Assembly: GCA_025506515.1 (NCBI GenBank)
Contig: CM046453.1
Location: forward strand, 29,661,558-29,725,557
Direction: 5' to 3'
DNA: 64,000 bases
DNA from: Flaveria trinervia
Taxonomy: Eukaryota; Streptophyta; Magnoliopsida; Asterales; Asteraceae
Of this stretch, positions 1 to 11,400 are shown piece after piece; position 1 is the stretch's first letter, and every line of letters starts with the position of its first letter. The notes below the pieces were generated by a model. That model ran no database searches. It had not been told where the DNA came from and worked only from the letters and a program-made list of their open reading frames with translations. A program made the translations under genes and the position numbers.

Positions 1-657
1 ACACACGTATCAGATCTTACGTAGATCCAAGTACTAAGAGTAGTCGTCATTGCTTATGACATCCGTGAGATGATCTCGTGATTATGAAAGATAGCACTTG
101 TTAAGTATTTGGGGTTCCAATTGGATTGTCGATAATTGTAAAATGTTAGGTTGTTTTCAATGGAAATAGTATGTGCATGTTGATAGCGTTGACTTTAATC
201 TTTGTGGTCAAGCAATGACACTTTTACTGATGTTACCTTATCATCATCAGACGTTCAAGGGGAAATCCACACTCAACATCATCAGTCACACAACAGGACC
301 AGACGCTTGACTCAACGCTCCATCCGTACGAATCAACCTTCAATCGTATGAATCAACTTCATTCGTACGATTGAGTCTTCATTCGCATTACTGGCGTTCA
401 GTCGTACCACACAACACACATTCGCACGACCCAACCTCCATGCGCACGAATCAACCCTCAATCGGGCGAATTAGCTACTTTCGTGCGATTGAACCTTCAT
501 TCGTGCGGTTGGACTCCAGTCGTGCGAAACACGCACAATCGCATACGTTCAGTCGGTCACCTGACTCAATCGCACACATACACACAGTCGCACGACTCAG
601 TCGCACGACATGCCTAATCGCACAACTCAGTCGCACGATTGACTTAGTCGCACGATG
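1..657 (-). repeat. GYP inverted LTR fragment 1
   Basis: This stretch is the reverse complement of about 4118-4735 in the 3' LTR and is a direct repeat of about 2617-3120. It is cut by the window edge on the left and diverges from the LTR at about 657. It contains a dense array of TCGCACGA-like units from about 300 to 657. The open frames here are repeat translations, not genes. Confidence 0.8.
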
Positions 658-936
658 GTCTCTCAGTTGACTTGATGGATTATTATGGATATGATGAAAA
701 GGAAAGTCGGATGTCATGTAACCGGATCGGGCATCATTCTCGGTACATCGTGGGTGTGGTGGGAACGCTGCGGGGAACCCTATATATAAACATCACCGGT
801 ATACCGAGAATATGCTTGAAATGGCTGCATGGTGATCTTGACCGACCGGAACATGAACATTGGAACTTGATAAGTGGAATACTTGTGTATCTTATGGTGA
901 CTAAAGCTTATATGTTACCTCTTTTATGAATAGAAC
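658..936 (+). promoter_or_regulatory. Leader of GYP gag with a strong TATA box
   Basis: This 279-base stretch separates the inverted LTR fragment from the gag ATG at 937. It holds TATATATAAA at 781-790, preceded by GGGGAACCC and followed by an A/T-rich leader. I see no tRNA primer site. The TCG-motif array ends about 120 bases upstream of the TATA box, so the layout is array, TATA box, coding start. Promoter function is inferred. Confidence 0.45.
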
Positions 937-1568
937 ATGCCGCCTCGAAGATCTACTCGCAGTAATAGTAGCGGAAGTGAAGCCCCAAGGGGCAGACGCA
1001 GAGGCAGAGGCAGGGGAAGAATCCCAAGAACAAGTGATGCTCCTGCCAGTAACAATCAAGGAACAGGGAACGCGGATGTGGCAGCCCTGATCGCTCAACA
1101 ACTGGCCGCACTAATTCCGACTATCGTGGCACAAGTGAGCGATGCTCTACAGAATTCTCACCCCCACGGGGACGGTAGCAATGATAATGAGGATAACGGT
1201 AACCCAACTGGGAATGAAAGCAATCAGGAGACTGGGAATGGTGGTACCGCCGGTAACGAAGCTGGAATTGTTAATGAGACCGGGGTTGTGAATGCTAGAC
1301 AGGGATGTTCGTACAAGGAATTTGTGGCTTGTAAACCACGAGAGTTTGATGGCAAAGGCGGAGCCATAGCTCTGACCAGATGGCCTGAAAAGATGGAGGC
1401 CGTGATCGACATCAGCAAATGCCTCGACAGTCAAGGATTATGTACGCCACTTGCTCACTACAGGACAAGGCACTAACATGGTGGAACACTCAGATTTAGG
1501 CTAAGGGAAGAGAATCCGTGATGCAAATGTCGTGGGATGAGTTCAAGGCCCTAATCACCGAGGAGTAC
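937..1568 (+). pseudogene. gag: Ty3/gypsy gag, truncated
   Basis: The N-terminus is basic and Ser/Gly-rich with an Arg-Gly run near residues 25-35, then an Asn/Gly-rich linker. The capsid motif follows: YKEFVACKPREFDGKGGA, then RWPEKMEAV, as in plant gypsy Retrotrans_gag domains. The first frame runs 937-1476. A frameshift near 1440 moves the domain to another frame, where ALTWWNTQI, a stop in place of Gln, and MSWDEFKALITEEYCP can be read. The frame then runs into an inverted LTR end at 1569. In the family this protein forms the virus-like particle around the element RNA. The copy is dead: one frameshift, one stop and no C-terminus. Confidence 0.8.
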
Positions 1569-3183
1569 TGTCCTCCCCCGCTAAGAGCGGAAACACGGGG
1601 GCGTAATGAGACGGGAATCGTCATAACACATGGTAAGCGATAGAGATGCAATAATGATAATGATGACAAGCGTGTCATGACAACACCCGACAACAAGGGG
1701 ACTTGTGTTGTGTTTAGTCAGTATTCACGACAACATAGCCATAAGCATAAACATGACACATAGATCATAATACATGGATGATAACATTGTATGCAATTCC
1801 CACAACCCGGGAACAAGTTACAAAGTACAATGTTGTTTGAAATAGATACATCAATTGTTTTCAAAATGACAAGTTTGGCCCAAAATGCATCCTAGGGTCT
1901 CCACTAAGGTAGCACACCTAGAACCTCAGCTAGCATGATCACCTGAAAAGATATGCTCAAAATGGTCAACAAAATTGTTGGTGAGTTCGCAGGTTTAATT
2001 AAATAAGTAATTGATGCTGTATAAAGTGGTTGCAGAATACCATGCATACAGTTATAAGTAAGCAAAATCACATGACAAGAGCTTTACAACCAAACCTAAT
2101 GACGTACACAAAGAATCTTGTCGGAATATATTCACCCAAGGCCCGTACCTGGCTATTGTTGGTACTAACTAGTATACCAACACGAGGGTGGGGGTGTCAA
2201 CCCAGTAGTACTACCAATACCTAACCATTGGTTCCACACTGGAATTAAATGGTTGTAAGAAAGAACCACAAAGCAGACCCAAGCATGTATCAGATAAGTA
2301 CCCACAAAATAGTAGCATGTTGATTCCAAGTATGTAATTTGTATGTATGTTGTACAGCATAGAAAACGGGCGAGCATACTTTTCCCCCATGTTTGTAAAT
2401 GTTTGTAAAGCAGTATAAGCACAAAAAAGGGCCACGAAACTCACATGTTAAGTGGTAAGTATGAAAGATCGAGATTCCCAACAGTTGTATGCAGAGAACA
2501 GTCAACACCTATTGACAGTTATTGTTAAGCATTAATGACCTGTATAAAGCGTATAGTAATGTTTGGTCGGTTCGGGTTGTATCGGTTCGGTCGTGGGTAG
2601 CACACACACACAAGCGGACACACGTATCAGATCTTACGTAGATCCAAGTACTACGAGTAGTCGTCATTGCTTATGACATCCGTGAGATGATCTCATGATT
2701 ATGAAAGATAGCACTTGTTAAGTATTTGGGGTTCCAATTGGATTGTCGATGATTGTAAAGTGTTAGGTTGTTTTCAATGGAATAGTATGTGCATGTTGAT
2801 AGCGTTGACTTTAATCTTTGTGGTCAAGCAATGACACTTTTACTGATGTTACCTTATCATCATTAGACGTTCAAGGGGAAATCCACACTCAACATCATCA
2901 GTCACACAGCAGGACCAGACGCTCGACTCAACACTCCATCCGTACGAATCAACCTTCAATCGTACGAATCAGCTTCATTCGTACGATTGAGTCTTCATTC
3001 GCATGACTGGCGTTCAGTCGTACCACACACACACATTCGCACGACCCAACCTCCATGCACACGAATCAACCGTCAATCGTGCGAATTAGCTACTTTCATG
3101 CGATTGAACCTTCATTCGTGCAGTGAAAACGCAACAAACGTGACGGTTTTAGGTGCTAGATCGAGAGAGAAAGTGGAGAAGAT
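1569..3183 (-). repeat. GYP inverted LTR fragment 2, joined to gag
   Basis: This is a minus-orientation copy of the 3' LTR. It starts at the LTR's outer 3' end (TGTCCTCCCCCGCTAAG, reverse complement of the end at 5795) and runs back towards the U3/R region. It lacks about 465 bases (the equivalent of about 3770-4235) at 3120/3121 and stops at 3183, equivalent to 3707, about 50 bases downstream of the LTR TATA box. The LTR end abuts the gag coding sequence with no spacer. Confidence 0.8.
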
Positions 3184-3279
3184 CAAATGAAACTCAAATA
3201 CCCACACCTATCATGGATGACACTCTTGGATCTAACTCTAGCTGAATTTCGGGACGAAATTCTCTCAACTAGGGGATAC
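3184..3279 (+). other. GYP end of pol and polypurine tract
   Basis: This short segment carries GAATTTCGGGACGAAATTC at about 3244-3262, a sequence found at the end of pol in many plant gypsy elements, followed by the purine-rich AACTAGGGGATAC just before the LTR. In the family the tract primes plus-strand DNA synthesis. The rest of pol is absent. It fixes the + orientation of the 3' LTR. Confidence 0.75.
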
Positions 3280-3651
3280 TGTGACATTCGTCACCTTAAG
3301 GTCCGTCGACATAAATAAGCATAGAAATATTTTAATTATTCTTCCTTTCTTCATGAACTCCTGCTTTAAGGAATCATGTCTGCTTTATTTTCCCTTGTGC
3401 CTGTGCTTCCTCCGAGAACGTATGCTAAGCATAACCTTTTATAAATTCATCACCATTACCACCAAATATATCATTTCTAATTTCAACCATTGTCATTAAT
3501 AAACCATTTTAGGCTATCAAATGCCATTAAACACGCTTTTAACCTTAATATAACGAACATTTTAAGATCGTAATCAACCGAAACAAATTTTTAGGGAACT
3601 CGAGGGTTAAGTGCAGGGACTAAACTTGCCATTTTGCAAACCTGGAATGGG

Positions 3652-3658
3652 TATAAAA
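3652..3658 (+). promoter_or_regulatory. TATA box of GYP 3' LTR
   Basis: TATAAAA sits in GGGTATAAAACCCC, about 370 bases inside the LTR, followed by a C/T-rich stretch typical of plant start sites. Position and orientation fit a U3 promoter. Use is inferred. Confidence 0.5.
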
Positions 3659-4064
3659 CCCCATTCCCAGCCATTTATCCTCATTCTCATCTTCTTCACC
3701 TCCAACATCTTCTCCACTTTCTCTCTCGATCTAGCACCTAAAACCGTCACGTTTGTTGCGTTTTCACTGCCAAATCTTGGGTATCATCGTGTATACTCGT
3801 TCCTAGTAGGTAGACAACCTTGTTCAACCCGTTTTTGGCTCGGTTTTACTGCTGTGTTTTCTAGGGTTTCGGGTGCTCGGGTTCATCCGAGCACATGAGG
3901 TCGTGTGGGTGCGTGTGAGGTCTTTCTGCTTGTGTTTCATGTTTGTGTATGTTTGTAGAGTGTTTCTAGTAGTCCTTGTGGTGTAAAACTCGCGTTAGAG
4001 CAGCTCGGGGGCTGCTCAGCCCGACCACAGTCGCGATTCTACAGTTTAGGGTACTGGGTCTGTC

Positions 4065-4470
4065 ATGCGATTGAGCCGTGCGACTGAGTGAGTCGTGCGA
4101 CTGAATCTTGCGTCTAAGTCAATCATGCGACTGAGTTGTGCGATTAGGCATGTCGTGCGACTGTGTGTATGTGTGCGATTGAGTCAGGTGACCGACTGAA
4201 CGTATGCGATTGTGCGTGTTTCGCACGACTGGAGTCCAACCGCACGAATGAAGGTTCAATGCACGAAAGTAGCTAATTCGCACGATTGAGGGTTGATTCG
4301 GTCGCATGGAGTTTGGGTCGTGCGAATGTGTGTTGTGTGGTACGACTGAACGCCAGTCATGCGAATGAAGACTCAATCGTACGAATGAAGCTGATTCGTA
4401 CGATTGAAGGTTGATTCGTACGGATGGAGCGTTGAGTCGAGCGTCTGGTCCTGTTGTGTGAATGATGATG
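4065..4470. repeat. TCGNNCGA motif array in GYP LTR
   Basis: Many units of the form GTCGTGCGACTG or ATTCGTACGATTG occur at about 10-25 base spacing, each nearly palindromic around TCGNNCGA. The same array is present inverted at about 300-657 and 2930-3120. Similar arrays occur in copia E (31481-31700, 35466-35710 and 36070-36360), an element of another superfamily. Confidence 0.75.
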
Positions 4471-6387
4471 TTGAGTGTGGATTTCCCCTTGAACGTCTGA
4501 TGATGATAAGGTAACATCAGTAAAAGTGTCATTGCTTGACCACAAAGATTAAAGTCAACGCTATTAACATGCACATACTATTTCCATTGAAAACAACCTA
4601 ACATTTTACAATTATCAACAATCCAATTGGAACCCCAAATACTTAACAAGGGCTATCTTTCATAATCACGAGATCATCTCACGGATGTCATAAGGAATGA
4701 CGACTACTCGTAGTACTTGGATCTACGTAAGATCTGATACGTGTGTCCGCTTATGTGTGTGTGCTACCCACGACCGAACCGATACAACCCGAACCGACCA
4801 AACATTACTATACGCTTTATACAGGTCATTAATGCTTAACAATAACTGTCAATATGTGTTGACTGTTCTCTGCATACATTGTTAGGAATCTCGATCTTTC
4901 ATACTTACCACTTAACATGTGAGTTTCGTGGCCCCTTTTTGTGCTTATACTGCTTTACAAACATTTACAAACATGGGGGAAAAGTATGCTCGCCCGTTTT
5001 CTATGCTGTACAACATACATACAAATACATACTTGGAATCAACATGCTACTGTTTTGTGGGTACTTATCTGATACATGCTAGGGTCTGCTTTGTGGTTCT
5101 TTCTTACAACCATTTAATTCCAGTGTGGAACCGATGGTTAGGTATTGGTAGTACTACTGGGTTGACACCCCCACCCTCATGTTGGTATACTAGTTAGTAC
5201 CAACAATAGCCAGGTACGGGCCTCGGGTGAATATATTCCGACAAGATTCTTTGTGTACGTCATTAGGTTTGGTTGTAAAGCTCTTGTCATGTGATTTTGC
5301 TTATTTATAACTGTATGCACGGTATTCTACAACCACTTTATATAGCATCAATTACTTATTTAATTTAAACCTGCGAACTCACCAAAAATTTTGTTGACCA
5401 ATTTGAGCATATCTTTTCAGGTGATCATGCTAGCTGAGGTTCTAGGTGTGCTGCCTTAGTGGAGACCCTAGGATGTATTTTGGGCCAAACTTGTCATTTT
5501 GAAAACAATTGATGTATCTATTTCAAACAACGTTGTACTTTGTAACTTGTTCCCGGGTTGTGGGAATTGCATACAATGTTATCATCCATGTATTATGATC
5601 TATGTGTCATGTTTATGCTTATGGCTATGTTGTCGTGAATACTGACTAAACACGACACAAGTCCCCTTGTTGTCGGGTGTTGTCATGACACGCTTGTCAT
5701 CATTATTATTATTGCATCTCTATCGCTTACCATGTGTTATGACGATTCTCGTCTCGTTACGCCCCCGTGTTTCCACTCTTAGTGGGGGTGTGACATATGC
5801 CAGATCAAAAATTTTCAAATTTAGATCTTTCTCAACAACTTGCTGTGATCCCTCAGCTTAGGATCCATAAGTCTCACCCTACCACAAACATCACTGGAGA
5901 TGTTGTCTCAGGGGTAAAGACAAAAGGACAAACCCATGAAGCAAATGTTTGTCTTCACTCTTGTTTTCTATCCCAGATAGAGCCAAAGAAAGTTGATGAA
6001 GCTCTAAAGGATGGAAGTTGGGTTGAAGCTATGCAACAAGAGCTGCTTTAATTCAAAAGGCAGAAAGTTAGGAACCTCTGTCCTCTTCCTTCTGGGAAGA
6101 CTACCATTCGAACCAAATATGTGTTAGGAACAAGAGAGATAGAGGCATCATTATCAAGAACAAAGCTAGACTGGTTGTTCAAGGATACACACAAGAAGAA
6201 GGGATTGACTACACTGATATCTTTGCTCTAGTGGCAAGATTAGAAGCTGTTAGGATATTCCTGGCATTTGCTGCATCCAAGAACTTCAAGGTTTTTGAAC
6301 TTGATGTAAAGTGTGCCTTTTTGTATGGAGTGATAGATGAAGAGGTTTATGTCAAACAGCCACCTGGTTTTGTAGATCCTGATCATC

Positions 6388-6748
6388 TTATGAAGAAAGG
6401 AATGGTGATCATCCTAAAATGAAAAGGCTGATGCAACCTAAACATCTTTAGTCTTTCCTGCATACTACACAAGTGCATTAAAGTGGAATGCTTCGGAAGT
6501 TTCATATGTGCAACAGAAATACTCTAAGTGTGAAATCTTCCGAAGCCAAGACCAACATCTTCTGAAGCCTCAGAGACAAAGTCTTTCGAAGCTTCAAGTT
6601 CATGAAGACAGATTTCTTCCGAAGACTTTTAGTAACATGCTTTATCTGATGTACTATTCCATAAAGCTGGACACCTTTCCGCTGCAACTCTGCAAGTCAC
6701 CAACTAACATGGTTTGGTGAAAAGGTCCATGCTTTGGTAACTGTACAT
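6388..6748 (+). repeat. LTR-plus-internal fragment inserted in copia A RT
   Basis: The RT codons for Asp-His-Pro-Asp-Tyr are split here; removing 6388-6748 restores the frame exactly. The insert begins with the sequence that ends the extra ORF of copia A (equivalent to 24638-24670), skips to LTR position about 20, and follows the LTR to the equivalent of 25096. Left of the break, GATCCTGATCATC is identical to the sequence at the matching place in the extra ORF. No clear target duplication is seen. Confidence 0.8.
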
Positions 6749-7366
6749 CTGATTATGTCTGCAAGCGTGACAAAGCTCTCTATGGGCTGCATCAGGCACC
6801 AGGAAGTGGTATGAGACACTGTCTGAGTACTCTGTAAACATGGATACAAGAGGGGTACTATAGATGGAAACTCTCTTCATCAAAGGACAAGGAAAAGACA
6901 TATTGCTAGTTCAAGTATATGTGGATGACATCATCTTTGGTTCAACTAATCCAAAGCTCTGCAAAGACTTTGAGAAGCTGATGAAAGACAGATTTGAAAT
7001 GAGTGCCATAGGGGAATTCAATTTCTTTCTGGGAATTCAAGTGAAGCAAGTTGAAGATGGCATCTTCATAAGTCAGTCAAAGTATGTTCAGGACATACTC
7101 AAGAGGTTTATATGACTGACTGTAAGATTGCTAAGACACCCATATCCAGAAACACTCTCTTGGTCCTGATCTTGAGGGGGAGTGTGTAGTTGAGCATTTA
7201 TACAGGGCTATGATTGGGTCTCTTATGTATCTTACTGCTAGCAGGCTGATCTCATGTTTGCTACATGTATTTGTGCAAGATATCAAGCCATCCCTAAGAT
7301 ATATCACCTTATCACTATCAAGAGGATTCTAAGATACCTCAAGGGTGCATCAACACTTGACCTATG

Positions 7367-7371
7367 GTATC
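7367..7371. repeat. Target duplication of copia B, left copy (GTATC)
   Basis: GTATC directly precedes the LTR end TGTTAGGATC at 7372 and is repeated at 19662-19666. It lies in copia A RNase H, in the codons for LWYP. Confidence 0.9.
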
Positions 7372-8232
7372 TGTTAGGATCTCGGCATCTAGTTTGATCA
7401 ATTAGATTGATTTTGCAGCGGAATGAGCCCACGAATTAACAAATTTAAACAAGAACACACGAAATTTTTCAATGAAACAGTGTTTGTTATAGAGAGAGAA
7501 TTTCTGCCAAAAGGAATATATTCATTCAATACACGCTTCGGCTGGCTTTCGCTCATTGTTACAATTAGGTCATCTTTCCTTTTATAAGGGAAGCTGACGT
7601 CAGTTGATGTCACTTGACAGTGACATCTAATGTATTTAACTATTGAAAATTAACACAACTACTGAAGATGTCAAATAGCTGACATCTTCTTACAAAAATA
7701 CCAAGTGTTAATTATCACTACAACTACTGAAAAGAAAATACTGAAACAAGACTGAAGAACATGCTCTTAGCTGTTTACAAGTCTTTTACAATTACTGAAA
7801 TAGAAAAGAAAACTACTGAAAGGAAACCATCACAACAACTGAAGAATGCTTCTTCAGCTGTTGTGACAAACTCTGAAGGCTTCAGTACTTGGACTCTTGA
7901 ACTTCAGTTGTTGTCATCAGATGATGTCTTCAGTCTTTGTACTTCAGTGTGATCTTCAGTACTTTAGTCTTCAGTGTTGAAGTCTTCAGTACTTTAGTCT
8001 TCAGCTGTTGATCTTCAGACTTGGTCTTCAGCTTGAAGTCTTCAGTACTTTAGTCTTCAGCTGTTGATCTTCAGACTTTGGTCTTAGCTGTTGAAGTCTT
8101 CAGTACTTTAGTCTTCAGCTGTTGATCTTCAGACTTTGTCAAACAGCTGATCAAGTCTTCAGCAGTTGTTGTGATGTCTTGTGGGACTTAAAGGTTTTTT
8201 TGATCTGGCTTATTGGTTCTTTTGGTCCAACA
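7372..8232 (-). repeat. Copia B 3' LTR (861 bp)
   Basis: Read on the minus strand the LTR starts TGTTGGACCAAAAG and ends GATCCTAACA. It contains about 400 bases of tandem repeat (7930-8170) built on CTTCAGTACTTTAGTCTTC and CTTCAGCTGTTGA units, then the promoter core near 7578-7602. Confidence 0.92.
7578..7602 (-). promoter_or_regulatory. Promoter core of copia B 3' LTR: TGACGTCA plus TATA box
   Basis: On the minus strand the palindrome TGACGTCA (7595-7602) lies 8 bases upstream of TATAAAAGG (7578-7586). TGACG elements bind bZIP factors in plants, so stress-linked expression is possible (inference). In the 5' LTR the same place reads TTTAAAAGG and TGACGTTA, so the copy that would drive the element is altered. 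Confidence 0.6.
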
Positions 8233-8243
8233 AACTCCCCCTG
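8233..8243 (-). other. Copia B polypurine tract
   Basis: CAGGGGGAGTT on the minus strand directly abuts the 3' LTR start. It is the plus-strand primer site in this lineage. Confidence 0.85.
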
Positions 8244-8451
8244 AACCAATGCAGCCAAAACCTTTAAGCTTATTGAAGATGTCCCACTTATTATGGCAGA
8301 AAAATTGGTCTTTTTGTCTTCTAGATCAGCTCAGAAGTGACCCTTGTAAGCACAGGCCTGGGAAGAAGTCTCAATGATCTATTTGGCAAAGGATGGATGG
8401 GAACTCTGTCTTGGGGAACTGGACACAGAGCTGTTACCCCATCCATGAGAT

Positions 8452-11400
8452 CTACTTCCCAACTATGAGTCTGTAAAACTCCTTGTATAGGCCTCAAGGA
8501 AGGTTATTTGTTCCTCCATGGTAAGCTCTTCTGCTTCTCCTTCAAAGAGTGACTCTGGCCCATAGTACTCAGAGAGGTATTTGACCTGCTTCCCATTTTT
8601 AGCTCCACAGTTGTTATGACTCTATATGCAAATCATCTGGGTGAATACCCTCTAAGAACAACTGGAGCTCATTCTTTCTAACTTCCTCAAGCCTCCTATA
8701 CACTAACCCCTTGTTCACCACTTTATTCTCCAGCATCTTTTGTGGGGTCAGTTTAGCTTTATAGGCTTTCTTGAAGTCATCTAGGATCTCCCAAGGTGAT
8801 ACTACAAAGGCCAGTGAGATCACTTCATCTACAATCTTCTTTACTTGGCCAATGTATCTCTATGGAATATTTTTCTTTTGAATCCTATGAGACCCCTAGG
8901 ATCAGGCCAAATCCTCACTCTCTCTTTTTGATATTAAAAGGTATGTCTGAGAGTGTACAATCTCTGAGCATGTTTTTCATATTGATGATTGAAGATGTGG
9001 CAGCGTATGCTTTGTCAACTCTTCTCAACAATTCCTCATCATGTTGTTTGTGAAGCTCTTCTTCTTCTAACTTCACTTCACAATTTGCCTTTGAGATTCA
9101 GGAGTAATTATTAGAGGTGACTTATGGCCTTAGGCAACTGTATAACAGCTGAGATTGGCAGCCTGTCTTCATCTTCATCATTATCTTCTTCTTCCTCTTC
9201 TAGCCTTAGTACCCTTCTCTTCCTCTTCTGGGGTACATCATCGACTATTGGTTTTGTGGGTAAGGGAATTGGTTTAGTGGGTTGTGGTGGTGGTGGTTTT
9301 GGTGTGGGAATTTTGACAGGCTGTTCTAGCATTTTGGATGTAAGTGAGGCTTTAGATTGTTTGACCAGTTCAGCCCTGCTCCCAGCACCAGCTTCATTCA
9401 AGGCTTCAATGACCAGCCCTTTGGTATATACTTCAGACGAACAGATCTTGGTGGTTATTGCCAAGATGCTGTCCTGGACCATGACTTGATTTCAATCAAT
9501 GATCTTCCAAGATACTTAGCTATGAACCTAATCATGATTTCCAGCCTTTCCCTTTCCAACACACTGTACTTGCCCATCTTGCTTGGATTTCTTCAATCTC
9601 CAATCTTCTAATTTCTGAGTCAAGTTTTTCAGTGTCATGACCTTGCGTAAACAGCTGATCAATGATGTTATCCATTGATCGGCTGTGTTGGGCATCAGCC
9701 TCCTTCACCATTTCCTCCAACTCCTTCTCCTTCTTTCCACTCTTCCTTTTCTTGTATGTGACATGAAAGTCTTTATTACTTTCAGTCACTTTCTCATTTT
9801 AGCTTCCTTCTCCTTCTCCTTCTCAGTCTCTACACCCAACTCCTTCTCATTTGCCACCTCTATCTCTTTTTCTTTCCTTTCCCATCTTCAATCCTCTTTT
9901 GTTTTGCTTTCACTGACTGAATCTCCCCTTTTTGGTTGCATTGGTTGCAAGGGTTTGAGTGTCAGAAAGTCTTTTGCTCACAACTTCCTCCAGCAAGGGT
10001 TGGATAACCGAGGGAAGCCTCTCATCAAGGGTTTTAATCACTATATCAGTGATAATTGTGTGTGATGAGAGGTAGGAATTTTGAAGGATATCAGCTATTT
10101 GCTAGGGGGGTTCTGTCCCTGAGAGATAGTGCCAGAAGTAGAGGCAGGTGGCTGAGTGTTTGGAGGGCTCTGTGTATAAGAGACCTTCAGAGGAAGGTGC
10201 CATCTGTTGGTGGATTGGGGCAGATGGACTTAGATCCTGAGACATTTTGGCAATCAGCTCGTTGAGTCTGCTTACCTCATTCTCTAGGATGGTATTTGGG
10301 CTAAAACATTATAGAAGAAGCCCAGGTCATCATTAGTGTTTGCTGAATCACCTGACCTCCTGAAAGAATCAGGATGTACATGCTCTGAGTTTAGATTAGT
10401 ATCGGCATGTGCCCTTTGTTCTTGGTACTGGGGACTTCCTGCCTCAGGACTATGTCCTTCATTGGCAGTTGCCTCTGGTGAGGTCTTATGGATGTTACCA
10501 ACTGCATCCTGATCATATGCTGAAGCAGGAGAAGTGGCAGCCTCACCAGATGTTCGAATCTCCGTTTCTACACTTGGAGATGGAACAGTGTAACCCCTGT
10601 GCTGTGGGTTAGCAGCAGCATTTGGATCCTCCCCCTTGAGGCTATCCCAGTTTTGATTGGTATCTGGGGAGGGGGTGAGGAATGCAATGAGTCAGCACTT
10701 TTGCAACTATTATGGTAGGACTTTGGGGGGCGGTTGCAGTGGGAGATGGTGTGAAAGCAGTATGCACCCAGGGAGAGTGGTGCGTTTCAATGGCAACCTC
10801 CTCAAATGAGGAAGGTTCCAGATGTATAGGTGCCCCAAATGTGGTTGCTGCAGGCTCCTGTTGAGAGAGCCTGAGCGTTTGAGGTTGGGTGAGTACGTGT
10901 ATCTACTGGGGGGTTATGGCCAGTATATATCCTGTGTTTGTGTTGCAGGGGCATCCTCAGGGGACTCATCTCCCTGAGCAGCCTTTTTGGGTTTCTTGTG
11001 TTTCGGTTTGGTGGGGACTTTGGATTTGGAGGTGGTGGCTGTGGGTTCCAGCTGCGGGGTTTTCGCAGCTTGGTAGCCTGTTTGAGTGACTGGTCTGAGT
11101 TATACCTGGAGTATACCTCAGGCAATACAGCCATGGCAGGACTCCAAGGCCAACAAGTCCCTCAGCTTTCAGCTGGTTTTCTATATAATAGCCATTATGA
11201 ACCGAGGATATAATATCCATCGGTTAGCAATAGGTTTTGAGGCCATATCCTAAGTTCAAGAAATATTATTTCAGAAAAATTTAAGTTTTGTTGCTCAGAT
11301 TAGAAGAATACCTGTTGCCACCTGGTTGACATTTGATCCCAAGAAGAAGTCTAGGGGCTAGACAGACATTCACATATGAAAAATAGGGCGTTCAGCGTCA

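Larger units (their letters stand above)
1..5795 (+). mobile_element. GYP: rearranged Ty3/gypsy LTR retrotransposon, left end outside window
   Basis: This is a gypsy-type element read on the + strand. It has a gag start, an end-of-pol/polypurine segment and a 2.5 kb 3' LTR beginning TGTGACATTC and ending GGTGTGACA. Two LTR pieces in the opposite orientation (1-657 and 1569-3183) flank the gag remnant, so most of pol is missing and the element is scrambled. Right after the LTR, at 5796, copia pol sequence starts with TATGCCAGATC, which matches the uninterrupted pol of copia C. GYP therefore inserted into copia A, and the expected target duplication TATGC would lie left of the window. A Tekay/Del-like chromovirus is my guess from LTR size and end sequences. 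Confidence 0.75.
3280..5795 (+). repeat. GYP 3' LTR (2516 bp)
   Basis: The LTR starts TGTGACATTCGTCACC after the polypurine tract and ends GTGGGGGTGTGACA, giving TG...CA ends. U3 would be 3280 to about 3685, with a TATA box at 3652-3658, leaving a long R/U5. A TCG-motif array lies at about 4065-4470. The LTR is followed directly by copia A pol at 5796. It is the most complete copy of this LTR in the window. Confidence 0.8.
5796..7371 (+). pseudogene. pol: Copia A pol, first part: INT-RT linker and reverse transcriptase
   Basis: The linker reads NLDLSQQLAVIPQLRIHKS, followed by the RT start (SWVEAMQQELL), IDYTDIF, ARLEAVRIFLAFAASKNF, motif A LDVKCAFLYG (about 6300-6330), KALYGLHQAP, and the catalytic YVDD at 6918-6929. 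RT copies element RNA into DNA inside virus-like particles. Damage includes a stop near 6050, frameshifts near 6110, 6800 and 7110, and a foreign 361-base insert at 6388-6748. The frame is broken at 7371 by copia B, and the missing end continues at 19667. Both visible catalytic motifs keep their Asp residues. Confidence 0.85.

Noticed and set aside
371..670. Open frame in the TCG-motif array, with similar frames at 2818-3190 and 4119-4574
   Set aside because: They are translations of the repeat array, present in both orientations of LTR copies; no domain.
3280..5795. A solo LTR
   Set aside because: It is preceded by end-of-pol sequence and a polypurine tract, so it is the 3' LTR of an element.
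9124..9489. Ser-rich + strand frame, and the parallel frame at 43101-43466
   Set aside because: Both are antisense shadows of the Glu/Asp-rich part of the extra ORF of B and G.
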